From: JAJFVC01 sp039698075
Lineage (GTDB): Bacteria; Planctomycetota; Planctomycetia; Pirellulales; Thermoguttaceae
Direction: 5' to 3'
Length of the DNA stretch: 28,315 nucleotides
Assembly: GCA_039698075.1 (NCBI GenBank)
Contig: JBDKTJ010000107.1
Span: 1-28,315 of the forward strand
The notes beneath the pieces are model-generated. The model was not told where the DNA came from. It ran no database searches and saw only the letters and a program-made list of their open reading frames with translations. Below, piece by piece: positions 15,604 through 22,905 of this stretch (its first letter is position 1; each line of letters opens with the position of its first letter). A program made the translations under genes and the position numbers.

Positions 15604-16596
15604 CTATTTGGCCATCAGGCAACTTCGGCTGCTGGCTGAAGTTCTGATAGCAGCCCACAAAGATATGAACGCATACGCTGCTTGTAGCGGCACCACTCCG
15701 TTTCCAAGGAGCCTAAGCCAACGGGAACGATCAGCGGCCAGCCCATCAACCACGCCACAAATACCGGGTTTAGTTGCAGGCCAGAACCAAGGGCTTTCTT
15801 GAAGCACATTTGTCCAAAGGTCGATTTCGCAAGGCCCCGGAGGGAAAAGTAAGCCGCTTGGCTTTTCAAATTGCCTACACCGCCCACTCCCGGCCGCGGA
15901 TCGCGGCAGTCTGGACCACCCTGACTTGCCTTCGGAGCGTGCCATAGGGAATTCAGACGATCGCGAGCCTGATTGGTAAGATGGTTGTCGTCGATCCTTT
16001 TTTTGGGGGCTGCGGCCATGTTTTCGGTTGCTAAAGGACTCATTGATCGTCCACGGCCACTGTTGGTTGCATTCGGTGCGGTCCAATGCAAGGATGAAGA
16101 GGCGGTTTCTCTCCTGGCTGTCACCAACTTCCGCCGCACTAAACAAGCCTGCCGCAACTCGGTAATCCAACGTGTCAAGGTCGCATACCACTTGATCGAA
16201 ACCGAGGCTAAGGTGGCCAGGCACGTTTTCAAGAAACACGATTGCTGGTTCAACTTCCCTAATGACTCGATTGACCTGCGGCCAAAGGTGCCTAGGATCG
16301 TCTTGTCCACGTCGGCGACCGGCGAGGCTGAACGGTTGGCACGGATAGCCCGCAGTGAGGCTATCCACGACTCCACGCCACGGCTTGCCGTCGAAGGTTC
16401 GCAGATCCGTCCAAATAGGTGCCTGAGCCAGACATTTCTGTTCCATGCACGACGCAATGTACTCAATTGCGAAGGCTTCCCATTCCACCCAACAGACCGT
16501 ACGAAGGCGTCCCAAAGCCAATTCGAGTCCGAGGTCCAAGCCGCATCCGCCGGAACAGAGCGACAAGTTGTTGATGGTACGTTGATCCACATTCAC
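15604..16596 (-). CDS. C5-cytosine DNA methyltransferase
   Basis: 330 residues starting at GTG 16596; the GTG is supported by AGGAG six bases upstream, and the overlapping ATG at 16598 runs straight into TGA. All key motifs are visible: motif I LSLCSGGCGLDLGLEL (11-26, the usual F-x-G-x-G replaced by CSGGCG), motif IV GYPCQPFS with catalytic Cys86, motif VI ENVPG (123-127), motif VIII QERNRLF (161-167) and motif X GNGVVPLQAAYAF (about 298-310). A variable target-recognition stretch lies between about 190 and 260. The enzyme makes 5-methylcytosine at an unknown site. No restriction endonuclease gene is adjacent, so it is probably an orphan methylase protecting the element from host restriction. 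It is 59 bases downstream of the MT-A70 gene. Confidence 0.93.
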   Translation of the reverse strand: MNVDQRTINNLSLCSGGCGLDLGLELALGRLRTVCWVEWEAFAIEYIASCMEQKCLAQAPIWTDLRTFDGKPWRGVVDSLTAGYPCQPFSLAGRRRGQDDPRHLWPQVNRVIREVEPAIVFLENVPGHLSLGFDQVVCDLDTLDYRVAAGLFSAAEVGDSQERNRLFILALDRTECNQQWPWTINESFSNRKHGRSPQKKDRRQPSYQSGSRSSEFPMARSEGKSGWSRLPRSAAGSGRCRQFEKPSGLLFPPGPCEIDLWTNVLQESPWFWPATKPGICGVVDGLAADRSRWLRLLGNGVVPLQAAYAFISLWAAIRTSASSRSCLMAK

Positions 16597-16655
16597 ATGA
16601 GACTCCTATTACGAAAGGAATATGCAATGCCATTGATGGCCTATTTTGTATGCAG

Positions 16656-17756
16656 TCATTGTGAGCCACGCGTTGTAGACCGTTTCTTGTCATTCAGTTG
16701 ATTACCGAACACGATCCACGCCGAGTTCTTCGGAAGAACGCGACCGTACATCTCCAGGTATGGGCCGGGAGACACTTTTTCGACGATGCTGCGAAACTGC
16801 TCAGGCTTGGTGCTGTGGCTTGTTCGGTCGGCTTCAAGCCAGCTTCGTTGGCTATGGTCAAGGAATGCGGGGTTTCCTTTTCGCCCCAGAAGGCAATACT
16901 CGTGTGCCATACGAAAATAGTTCCCGAGTCCCATTTGCGGTTTAACCCACACAAAGGAAGAAGACGTGTATTCAAAACCCCATGCCTGCATGACCTCAAA
17001 GGCTGCTTTGAGAAATGCGCTGGTACACCACAACAAGAGGAAGCAGGAGTCGGCTGCAACCTGGGCCACGGGTTCCGCGGCGATTTGCTCAATGCTCATG
17101 CACGTGTAGTGGTTCCACGCCGCTGCTCTGGTGGCTTTATCATCGAACGACCAGGGTGGATCGGCGACTATCGTGCGAAATCGACAGCCAGCGTCGATGA
17201 GTGTCTGAAGAGACGTGACAAATCTATCTGAATGTTCTGTATGCGTCTGGACTGAAGCGTTCGCCCGATGTTGCTTGGCCAGTCGCAACGCAGCGGCAAT
17301 GGTCGGTTCCTGATTGGAGTTGACCGAATTGTGGACATAGCGTTCGACCGTCGAAGCGGGCAGACTGGCAATTTGCTGAGCACGCGAAGAGTGGCTCTTC
17401 GAGACAGGAATGTCTTTGAGGTAAACAGGACCGGTCGCATCGTGCGACCAGTCGTCGTCGGCCGTACGGCGGTTTCTAGGTGTCGACTTTGCCAGGGGCA
17501 AGGTCTTGAGAATCTTGCCCAATCGCCACTCGGCCAAGACCATGATCGCTGATGCGTCGAGAGTGATCTTCTTGCACAGGTCAGCCTGCTTCGCATAGAA
17601 TTGGGCGGCCAAGGTCTTGGCGGCTTGGGCTTGGGCCCGAAGGTGCATGACGTCTTCGACCCTGCGGGCCTTGGCCAGGTACTGCTTAGCCTGGGTCAGA
17701 AAGTCAATTGCGTGCTGGGCCTTGCTCGGCAAGACGAGTTCCCGTGACGTACTCAT
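16656..17756 (-). CDS. MT-A70 family adenine methyltransferase with N-terminal helical domain
   Basis: 366 residues from the ATG at 17756, chosen over the open frame to 17936 because GGAGG lies six bases before it. Residues 1-95 form a helical region (AQHAIDFLTQAKQYLAKA, VEDVMHLRAQAQAAKTLA, AEWRLGKILK) seen at the front of many phage MT-A70 proteins; residues 110-165 resemble a ParB-like KorB helix-turn region (SSRAQQIASLPASTVERYV). The catalytic domain begins with TIVADPPWSF (DPPW at 199-202), then LLLWCTSAFL and WVKPQMGLGNYFRMAHEYCLLG, all typical of MT-A70. It probably makes N6-methyladenine in element DNA. It is the most upstream gene of the minus-strand block, about 840 bases from the next chromosomal gene. 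Confidence 0.92.
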   Translation of the reverse strand: MSTSRELVLPSKAQHAIDFLTQAKQYLAKARRVEDVMHLRAQAQAAKTLAAQFYAKQADLCKKITLDASAIMVLAEWRLGKILKTLPLAKSTPRNRRTADDDWSHDATGPVYLKDIPVSKSHSSRAQQIASLPASTVERYVHNSVNSNQEPTIAAALRLAKQHRANASVQTHTEHSDRFVTSLQTLIDAGCRFRTIVADPPWSFDDKATRAAAWNHYTCMSIEQIAAEPVAQVAADSCFLLLWCTSAFLKAAFEVMQAWGFEYTSSSFVWVKPQMGLGNYFRMAHEYCLLGRKGNPAFLDHSQRSWLEADRTSHSTKPEQFRSIVEKVSPGPYLEMYGRVLPKNSAWIVFGNQLNDKKRSTTRGSQ

Positions 17757-17969
17757 GGCTGCCCTCCTGCGGCGAAGGGCAAAGCAGAGAAATCCAAGCC
17801 ACACGAATAACCGCCGCTTGCCAAAAAAGAATTGAGCGGTATAGCGAATGCGGCGTAGGGGTCGGCAGCTCGTGGCGACGGTCGTCGAATCGTCGGCCGT
17901 AGCAAAGGCCGGACGCAGACAGACAGAAAGCCACAAGACGGCCCACCGGTCGTCAGATGGCTTGCGTTT

Positions 17970-17997
17970 GGCGTCGGATGGTTGAGGAGCCGACGCC
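17970..17997. terminator. Inverted repeat GGCGTCGG/CCGACGCC
   Basis: A perfect 8-bp stem with a 12-base loop. It begins two bases beyond the stop codon of the small minus-strand ORF at 18000, so it may end that transcript. There is no U-run (AAACGC follows on the minus strand). An operator for the downstream methyltransferase gene is the alternative. Confidence 0.4.
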
Positions 17998-17999
17998 GA

Positions 18000-18197
18000 T
18001 CAGTGACCAACCCAAATCGCATCGCGAGAACCTGACCGAAGTTCAAGGTTCCCGCTGGGTGGCCGCAGTGCAACAGTTTCGCTACCTATGATGATAGTCG
18101 ACGCTGCCGTTTTCGGCAAGTTGTTCGCCGACAAGATCATGAAAATGACGCCGCGTAGATAGCAAAGCAACTGCTGGGTCAGGTGACCGACCGACAT
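18000..18197 (-). CDS. Possible small ORF at the junction
   Basis: 65 residues from an ATG at 18197 (another in-frame ATG lies two codons upstream at 18203); AAGGTG lies a few bases before it. The N-terminal half is hydrophobic (VGHLTQQLLCYLRGVIFMIL), then SANNLPKTAAS, a TIIIGSETVALRPP strand pair and a polar end. GC-rich third positions and the hairpin directly after its stop give some support. I recognise no family; it could be a remnant of an element-end gene. Absence of homologues would remove it. Confidence 0.3.
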   Translation of the reverse strand: MSVGHLTQQLLCYLRGVIFMILSANNLPKTAASTIIIGSETVALRPPSGNLELRSGSRDAIWVGH

Positions 18198-18293
18198 TGG
18201 CACCTTGAACCTACTGGCAAGTCCGGCTCCAATATCGATTATCGGGATTGGTTGGTGTTCGCATCCGCCGACAACTTACATCAATCGGGTCTT

Positions 18294-18391
18294 GGCAGAA
18301 AACTTGGCAGAAAAAGATGGCAGAAGAGTGCCGAATCGTGCAGGAGATTGCAGGTCGCCGATACAGAAATACCCTAGAAAACACGGCAGAA
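18294..18391. repeat. GGCAGAA direct repeats (possible integrase arm sites)
   Basis: Copies at 18294-18300, 18306-18312, 18319-18325 and 18385-18391; the first three are spaced 12 and 13 bases apart, roughly a helical turn. They lie between the accessory block and a tRNA-like fragment. Arrays like this beside an attachment site are typical of arm-type sites for a tyrosine recombinase and its excisionase. No integrase gene is in the window. Confidence 0.5.
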
Positions 18392-18411
18392 ACGCGATTT
18401 TAGCGGCCTAC

Positions 18412-18439
18412 ACGCACATCCCAATTGAGCTACGGGGAC
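18412..18439 (-). pseudogene. 5' tRNA fragment at the element boundary (candidate att site)
   Basis: Minus-strand bases starting at 18439 read GTCCCCGTAGCTCAATTGGG, which is the acceptor strand, the U8-A9 pair position and the D-stem/D-loop start of a bacterial tRNA. The match ends after GGGAT: the expected AGAGC is GTGCG, and no anticodon arm, T-arm or matching CGGGGAC 3' end is found downstream. So it is a truncated tRNA gene or attachment-site relic. It points into the accessory DNA. Confidence 0.55.
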
Positions 18440-18597
18440 ACGTCAAATGACAAACCGTTGATACGCCATAAGGTCCGACGAAACCTGCCGGCGCAACCAT
18501 CGTTCATCGTTGCCAATAAACACGAAAGCATCTTACCACGGAATCCCTCCGACGCAAGGACCCCTCGCCGATGGGTGCTGGAAATCCGCCGAAAAAC

Positions 18598-19254
18598 CTA
18601 TTTGGCCCTGCGGTCTGCGGGCGCTAGGGCGCAGGCCTCTTTCGCGTTTTTGGTGATCGTCGCCCAATCGCGCCGCTCGATCACGTCGCGTTTGGCGATC
18701 CAGGAGCCGCCCACCGCCAAAATCCACGGGTCGGCCAGATACGCGCCGGCGTTGGCCAGACTGAGTCCGCCCAGCGGCACGAATTGAAGATTCAGATGCG
18801 CGTAGGGCGCCGCCATGTTTTTGAGATATTTCAGGCCGCCCACCGGTTCGGCCGGAAACAGCTTGAGCTCGCGGCATCCGCACTCCAACGCCTGTTCGAT
18901 GTCGGATGGCGTCATCACGCCGGGCATAAATGGCAATCCGAGGTCCTGGGCTGCACGAACCACGCGAGGATTCATTCCCGGCGCGACGGCGAACGACGCG
19001 CCCGCCTTGGCCACTTCGCGGACCTGCTCGACCGTCAACACCGTGCCGGCGCCGACGGCCATCTCGGGCATTTCGGCCCGAATGGCTCGCAGCGCGTCCA
19101 ACGCGGCGGGCGTTCGCAGGGTCAATTCGATGAACTTGATTCCGCCCTCGCCGAGCGCCCGGGCCAACGGCACAGCGTCCTCCGCGCGATCGATCACCAG
19201 CACGGCGACAATCCCGCTTTGACGCATTCCCTCCACCATGTCTTGCGGCAACAC
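18598..19254 (-). CDS. eda: KDPG/KHG aldolase
   Basis: 218 residues, starting with GTG at 19254 supported by AAGGAG seven bases upstream. It cleaves 2-keto-3-deoxy-6-phosphogluconate to pyruvate and glyceraldehyde-3-phosphate in the cytoplasm. Class I aldolase features are visible: IELTLRTP with Glu43, GAGTVLT (68-74), FMPGVMTP (109-116) and RELKLFPAE with the Schiff-base lysine at 131; FVPLGGLS follows in the C-terminal half. Full length for the family (about 210). It is 37 bases downstream of the KDG kinase gene on the same strand, so the two enzymes form a two-step phosphorylation-cleavage unit for sugar-acid (pectin/alginate/glucuronate) breakdown. The alternative, a 4-hydroxy-2-oxoglutarate aldolase only, cannot be excluded from sequence. 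Confidence 0.93.
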   Translation of the reverse strand: MLPQDMVEGMRQSGIVAVLVIDRAEDAVPLARALGEGGIKFIELTLRTPAALDALRAIRAEMPEMAVGAGTVLTVEQVREVAKAGASFAVAPGMNPRVVRAAQDLGLPFMPGVMTPSDIEQALECGCRELKLFPAEPVGGLKYLKNMAAPYAHLNLQFVPLGGLSLANAGAYLADPWILAVGGSWIAKRDVIERRDWATITKNAKEACALAPADRRAK

Positions 19255-19291
19255 AAATCTTCTCCTTCTGCAATCGACGATTTCCGACGGC

Positions 19292-20389
19292 CTACCGCTG
19301 CACGCGAGCGGCGCCGCCCTTCATCACTCGTTCCACTTCCCGCAAACTCGCGGCGCTGGTGTCGCCGGGCGTGGTCATGGCCAGCGCTCCGTGGGCGACG
19401 CCGTAGTTGAGCGACTCCGGCACGGTCTTGCCTTCCAGCAATCCGTAGATCAGGCCGGACGCAAAACTGTCGCCGCCGCCGACGCGGTCGAAAATTTCCA
19501 GATTGGGCCGGAACGTGGCCTCGTGGCATTGGCCGTCGGCGAACGCGACCGCGCCCCAATCGTTGACCGAGGCGGTTTTCGCTTGCCGAAGCGTCGTGGC
19601 CACCACTTTGATGTTCGGAAAGGTCCGCACGACTTCGCGCATCATTTTTTGAAAATTGGCCGGGTCGAGCGACGAAAGATTCGCGTCGAGCCCTTCGACC
19701 TCAAACCCCAACGCGGCCGAAAAATCTTCCTCGTTGCCGATCATCACGTCGACGTAGGGCGCCAACGCGCGGTTGACTTGCCGGGCTTTCTCCTGACCGC
19801 CGTTGAACTGCCACAGCGACGGCCGGTAGTTGAGATCGTAGGAAACCATCGCGCCGTGCCGCTTGGCGGCCGTGACCGCCTCCAACACAACCTCGGGCGT
19901 GGTGGCCGACAACGCGGCGAAGATCCCGCCGGTGTGCAGCCACCGGGCGCCGTCGCCGCCGAAAATCGCGTCCCAATCGACGTCGTCTTTTTTCAGTTGC
20001 GAGGCAGCGCTGTAGGCGCGATCCGAGCAGCCAATCGCCGAACGGACGCCGAATCCCCGCTCGGTGAAGTTCAGGCCAACCCGAGCGCTGCGGCCGATCC
20101 CATCGTAGGGCGTCCAGCGAACGTACTGCATGCTGACGCCGCCCTGATAGATCAGGTCTTCCAACAGCCGGCCGATCGGGCAGTCGGGAATCGCCGTCAC
20201 GATGGCGGTGTTCTTGCCGAAACATCGCTTCAGCCCTCGAGCGACGTTGTACTCGCCGCCGCCTTCCCAAACCTGAAAAACCCGCGACGTGTGGATTCGC
20301 CCGTCGCCGGGATCGAGCCGGAGCATCACTTCGCCCAACGAAACCAGATCATACCGACAGCGGTCGGTCCGAACGTTCAAGACACTCAT
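19292..20389 (-). CDS. kdgK: 2-keto-3-deoxygluconate kinase (PfkB family)
   Basis: 365 residues from the ATG at 20389; AGGAG lies 11 bases upstream. It phosphorylates 2-keto-3-deoxygluconate with ATP to give the substrate of the adjacent aldolase. Ribokinase/PfkB features: LVSLGEVMLRLDPGDG near the N-terminus, GGGEYNVARGLKRCFG (substrate-binding di-glycine region), VSYDLNYRPSLW, MIGNEEDF, and the second PfkB signature DRVGGGDSFASGLIYG (301-316) with catalytic Asp307. Somewhat longer than E. coli KdgK (309) because of an insertion after GNEEDF (about 225-260), which is common in planctomycete versions as far as I recall. Other PfkB sugar kinases are possible by fold, but the eda neighbour supports this assignment. 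Confidence 0.88.
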   Translation of the reverse strand: MSVLNVRTDRCRYDLVSLGEVMLRLDPGDGRIHTSRVFQVWEGGGEYNVARGLKRCFGKNTAIVTAIPDCPIGRLLEDLIYQGGVSMQYVRWTPYDGIGRSARVGLNFTERGFGVRSAIGCSDRAYSAASQLKKDDVDWDAIFGGDGARWLHTGGIFAALSATTPEVVLEAVTAAKRHGAMVSYDLNYRPSLWQFNGGQEKARQVNRALAPYVDVMIGNEEDFSAALGFEVEGLDANLSSLDPANFQKMMREVVRTFPNIKVVATTLRQAKTASVNDWGAVAFADGQCHEATFRPNLEIFDRVGGGDSFASGLIYGLLEGKTVPESLNYGVAHGALAMTTPGDTSAASLREVERVMKGGAARVQR

Positions 20390-20404
20390 CTGAATGGATT
20401 CTCC

Positions 20405-20425
20405 TCAAAAAAGAGCCCTACGCTC
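20405..20425 (-). terminator. Weak hairpin with T-run between ymdB-type gene and kdgK
   Basis: On the minus strand GAGC, a five-base loop and GCTC are followed at once by TTTTTT. The stem is only 4 bp, so termination would be partial. It lies in the 47-base gap between the two genes, just before the kdgK ribosome-binding site. Confidence 0.35.
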
Positions 20426-20436
20426 CTTGCTAATCC

Positions 20437-21246
20437 CTAATCCCTCTTCCCCTCTTCCTGCTCCTCTTCGCGGACGCAGATCCGTTGAATGGCCGTGGCG
20501 CGTCCGGTCTGCGGGTCGATGTCGACGATCGCGCCGTTGAGCCGCACGTCGCCGGAGGCCACGTCGAAATGAACGGGCCGAAACGTGCGGACCGCCTCCA
20601 TCACCCGGCCGATTTGCCGGCCCAAGATACTCTCATGCGGACCGGTCATGCCGACGTCGCATTGAAAGGCCGTTCCGCCGGGCAAGATGCACTCGTCGGC
20701 CGTCGGCACGTGAGTGTGGGTGCCCAGCACGGCGCTGACGCGCCCGTCCAAGTGCCGGCCCATCAACTGCTTGTCGCTAGTCGCCTCGGCGTGGAAGTCG
20801 ACCAGAATCACGCGGACGTTGGAGGGCAGCGCGGCCAACACCCGATCGGCCGCATAGAACGGGCAATCGACCGGCGGCATGAACACCCGGCCCAGCAGCG
20901 TGAAAATCGCCACCGGCACTTGTTGCCGAGTTTGCAGCACGGTGAAATCGCGGCCCGGCGCGACCGACGGATAGTTGGCCGGCCGAACGATGCGCCGCTC
21001 GCTTTGAAGGATCGAAAAGATCTCGCGCCGACGATACACATGGTCGCCCATCGTGAAGCCGTCCACGCCGGCGGCGACCAACTCGTGATAGATCTCCGGC
21101 GTCATGCCCGATCCGCCCGACGCGTTTTCGGCGTTGGCTACGACCAGATCGAGATTCTCGCGGACGCGCAGACCGCGAATCACCTGCGTGCAAATGTGCC
21201 GCCCGGGCTTGCCGACAATGTCGCCGAGAAAGAGGATTCGCATCAT
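20437..21246 (-). CDS. ymdB: YmdB-family metallophosphoesterase (TIGR00282 type)
   Basis: 269 residues from tandem ATGs at 21246/21243; no SD is visible. The family (B. subtilis YmdB) has 2',3'-cyclic-nucleotide phosphodiesterase activity and affects RNase Y-dependent RNA levels and biofilm decisions. Calcineurin-like metal motifs: LFLGDIVGKPGR (6-16), VVANAENASGGSGMT (35-49), TMGDHVY (65-71), VILVDFHAEATSDK, and LGTHTHVPTAD with the paired histidines. In most members the third motif is GNHxW; here it is GDHVY, so the usual metal-ligand asparagine is an aspartate at residue 68. Its placement directly after rny repeats the rny-ymdB linkage known from Firmicutes, which supports the call. The C-terminal 12 residues are glutamate-rich. 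Confidence 0.88.
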   Translation of the reverse strand: MMRILFLGDIVGKPGRHICTQVIRGLRVRENLDLVVANAENASGGSGMTPEIYHELVAAGVDGFTMGDHVYRRREIFSILQSERRIVRPANYPSVAPGRDFTVLQTRQQVPVAIFTLLGRVFMPPVDCPFYAADRVLAALPSNVRVILVDFHAEATSDKQLMGRHLDGRVSAVLGTHTHVPTADECILPGGTAFQCDVGMTGPHESILGRQIGRVMEAVRTFRPVHFDVASGDVRLNGAIVDIDPQTGRATAIQRICVREEEQEEGKRD

Positions 21247-21302
21247 AAAAAAGGGACTATGGGCCGGGGACCAGGGGCTAGAGAGCCGTGAATCTAGTCC
21301 CT
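21246..21302 (-). terminator. Intrinsic terminator between rny and ymdB
   Basis: On the minus strand AGGGACTA (21302-21295) pairs perfectly with TAGTCCCT (21259-21252), and six T follow immediately, abutting the ymdB start codons. A second pairing inside (TAGCCCC with GGGGCTA) can extend the stem. Transcripts from rny should mostly stop here, yet the T-run touches the ymdB ATG, so ymdB translation may depend on read-through. Copies of C-TAG-CCCC/TCCC extend to 21322. Confidence 0.65.
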
Positions 21303-21330
21303 AGCCCCTCGTCCCTAGCCCCCTCGTTTT

Positions 21331-22905
21331 TTACCTCGCCATTTCCACGTGCCGGGTTTCTCGCAGCACGGTGACTTTGATTTCGCCGGGATAGGTCAAC
21401 TGCTGCTCGAAGGCCGTGACGATGTCGTGGCAAATCTTTGCGGCCGACTCGTCGGTCGTGTCCTTCGAACTGACGATCACCCGCAATTCGCGGCCGGCTT
21501 GAATCGCGTAGGCCTGCTCGACGCCGGGGAACTTGTTGGCGATCGACTCCAGCTCCTCCATCCGCTTGATGTAACGTTCGAGGGTCTCGCGCCGCGCGCC
21601 CGGTCGCGAGGCGCTGCAAGCGTCGGCCGCCGAGACCAGCACGGTATAGGGATTTTCGACGCGCAGATCGTCGTGGTGTCCCAGCGCGGCGTGGATCACC
21701 TCGGGCCGCTCGCCGTAGCGTTTCAGCAGATCGCCGCCGATTTTCGGATGCCCGCCCTCGGCCTCGTGGTCGGCCGCCTTGCCGATGTCGTGCAACAAAC
21801 CGCAGCGCCGGGCCAGTTTGCCGTCGTAGCCCAATTCCTCGGCCAACATGCCGGCCAAAAAGGCCACCTCGATGCTGTGACGCAGCACGTTCTGGCTGTA
21901 GCTGGTGCGGAAGTGCAGCCGACCCAACAGATTGACCAGCCGCTCGTGCAGTCCATACACCTCGGCCTCTTGGCAGGCCTGTTCGCCGAGCTTTTGGATG
22001 TGGCGGTCCAACTCGCGTTGCGTGGCGGCCACGATCTCCTCGATCCGCGTCGGATGGATGCGGCCGTCGGCGATTAGTTTTTCGAGCGACATTCGGGCCA
22101 CCTCGCGGCGGATCGTGTCGAACGCACTGACGATCACGACGCCGGGCGTGTCGTCGATGATCACGTCCACGCCGGTGGCCTTCTCGAACGCGCGGATGTT
22201 GCGGCCTTCGCGTCCGATGATTCGGCCTTTCATCTCGTCGTTCGGAATGCCGACCGTGCTGGTGGTGGTTTCGGCCGTGTGCGCGGCGGCGAACCGTTGG
22301 ATGGATGTCAGCAGGATCTCGCGGGTCTTCTCCTCGCAGATTTCGGCCAGCTTCTTTTCATGGGCCAAAATGACCGCCCCGGTCTCGCGCTGCAATTGCG
22401 AATCGAGCATTTCCAACAGCCGCCGGGTGGCCTCTTCCTGGCTCAGCCCGGAAAGCTCGTGCAACGTCTGCCGCTGGAGGTCCAACAGTTTGGAAAGTTC
22501 GTCCTTTCGGCGGTTGGCGTCTTGGATCCGCTCGGTCAATTTGCGCTGCGTGCTCTCGACCATTTTCTCTTGCTTGCGCAGCACTTCGGCCTGTTCTTCG
22601 AGCGAGTCTTGACGTTTGTCCAACAGCCGCTCGCGTTCGTGCAGCTCACCGCGAAGCCGGCGCAGCTCTTTTTCGCTTTCGGCCTGCTGTTGGATCGCCA
22701 TCTCCTTGATTTCCAACTCGGCCTCGCGGCGGCGGTTCTCCACCTCGACTTCGGCCTTGTGCACGATCGTCCGGGCCTCGGATTCAGCGTCGCGACGGCG
22801 CAGACGATCCCACACCCGGGTTAAAAAGAACGTCAACAGAACGGCCATCGACAAAGCGATGACCCAAACAAGCGCGGTCACAATGGTTTCTTGCACGACA
22901 ATCAT
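21331..22905 (-). CDS. rny: Ribonuclease Y
   Basis: 524 residues from the ATG at 22905; the open frame to 23070 was rejected because the extra 55 residues are arginine-rich and unlike the family, whose members begin with a membrane anchor. Residues 8-29 are that anchor (IVTALVWVIALSMAVLLTFF), followed by a long charged coiled coil (about 35-195). A KH domain carries GRIIGREGRNIRAFEKATG, then comes the HD domain with CGLLHDIGKAADHE and HAALGHHDD. The C-terminus EIKVTVLRETRHVEMAR is typical of the family. RNase Y is a membrane-bound endoribonuclease that starts mRNA decay. Downstream ymdB matches the known functional partner. The only SD-like sequence (AGAGG) abuts the ATG. Confidence 0.95.
   Translation of the reverse strand: MIVVQETIVTALVWVIALSMAVLLTFFLTRVWDRLRRRDAESEARTIVHKAEVEVENRRREAELEIKEMAIQQQAESEKELRRLRGELHERERLLDKRQDSLEEQAEVLRKQEKMVESTQRKLTERIQDANRRKDELSKLLDLQRQTLHELSGLSQEEATRRLLEMLDSQLQRETGAVILAHEKKLAEICEEKTREILLTSIQRFAAAHTAETTTSTVGIPNDEMKGRIIGREGRNIRAFEKATGVDVIIDDTPGVVIVSAFDTIRREVARMSLEKLIADGRIHPTRIEEIVAATQRELDRHIQKLGEQACQEAEVYGLHERLVNLLGRLHFRTSYSQNVLRHSIEVAFLAGMLAEELGYDGKLARRCGLLHDIGKAADHEAEGGHPKIGGDLLKRYGERPEVIHAALGHHDDLRVENPYTVLVSAADACSASRPGARRETLERYIKRMEELESIANKFPGVEQAYAIQAGRELRVIVSSKDTTDESAAKICHDIVTAFEQQLTYPGEIKVTVLRETRHVEMAR

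Larger units (their letters stand above)
17757..18597. other. Junction region between element and core chromosome
   Basis: About 840 bases with, at most, one small ORF (18000-18197, minus). It contains an 8-bp inverted repeat at 17970-17997, repeats of GGCAGAA at 18294-18391, and a tRNA 5' fragment at 18412-18439. To its right core metabolic genes begin. It must also carry the promoter of the methyltransferase operon, but I see no sequence close enough to a consensus to name. Confidence 0.6.

Noticed and set aside
15615..16592. 325-codon ORF overlapping the C5 methyltransferase in another frame
   Set aside because: Shares almost all bases with the methyltransferase, which carries every expected motif; this product has none.
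17757..17936. 60-residue N-terminal extension of the MT-A70 protein
   Set aside because: A perfect GGAGG stands before the internal ATG at 17756, and the extension is arginine-rich and unlike the family.
18294..18391. CRISPR array
   Set aside because: GGCAGAA units are only 7 bases and spaced 12-13 bases (then 66); repeat and spacer lengths are wrong and no cas gene is present.
19238..20440. 400-codon plus-strand ORF opposite kdgK
   Set aside because: Shadow of the PfkB kinase; no SD and no recognisable domain.
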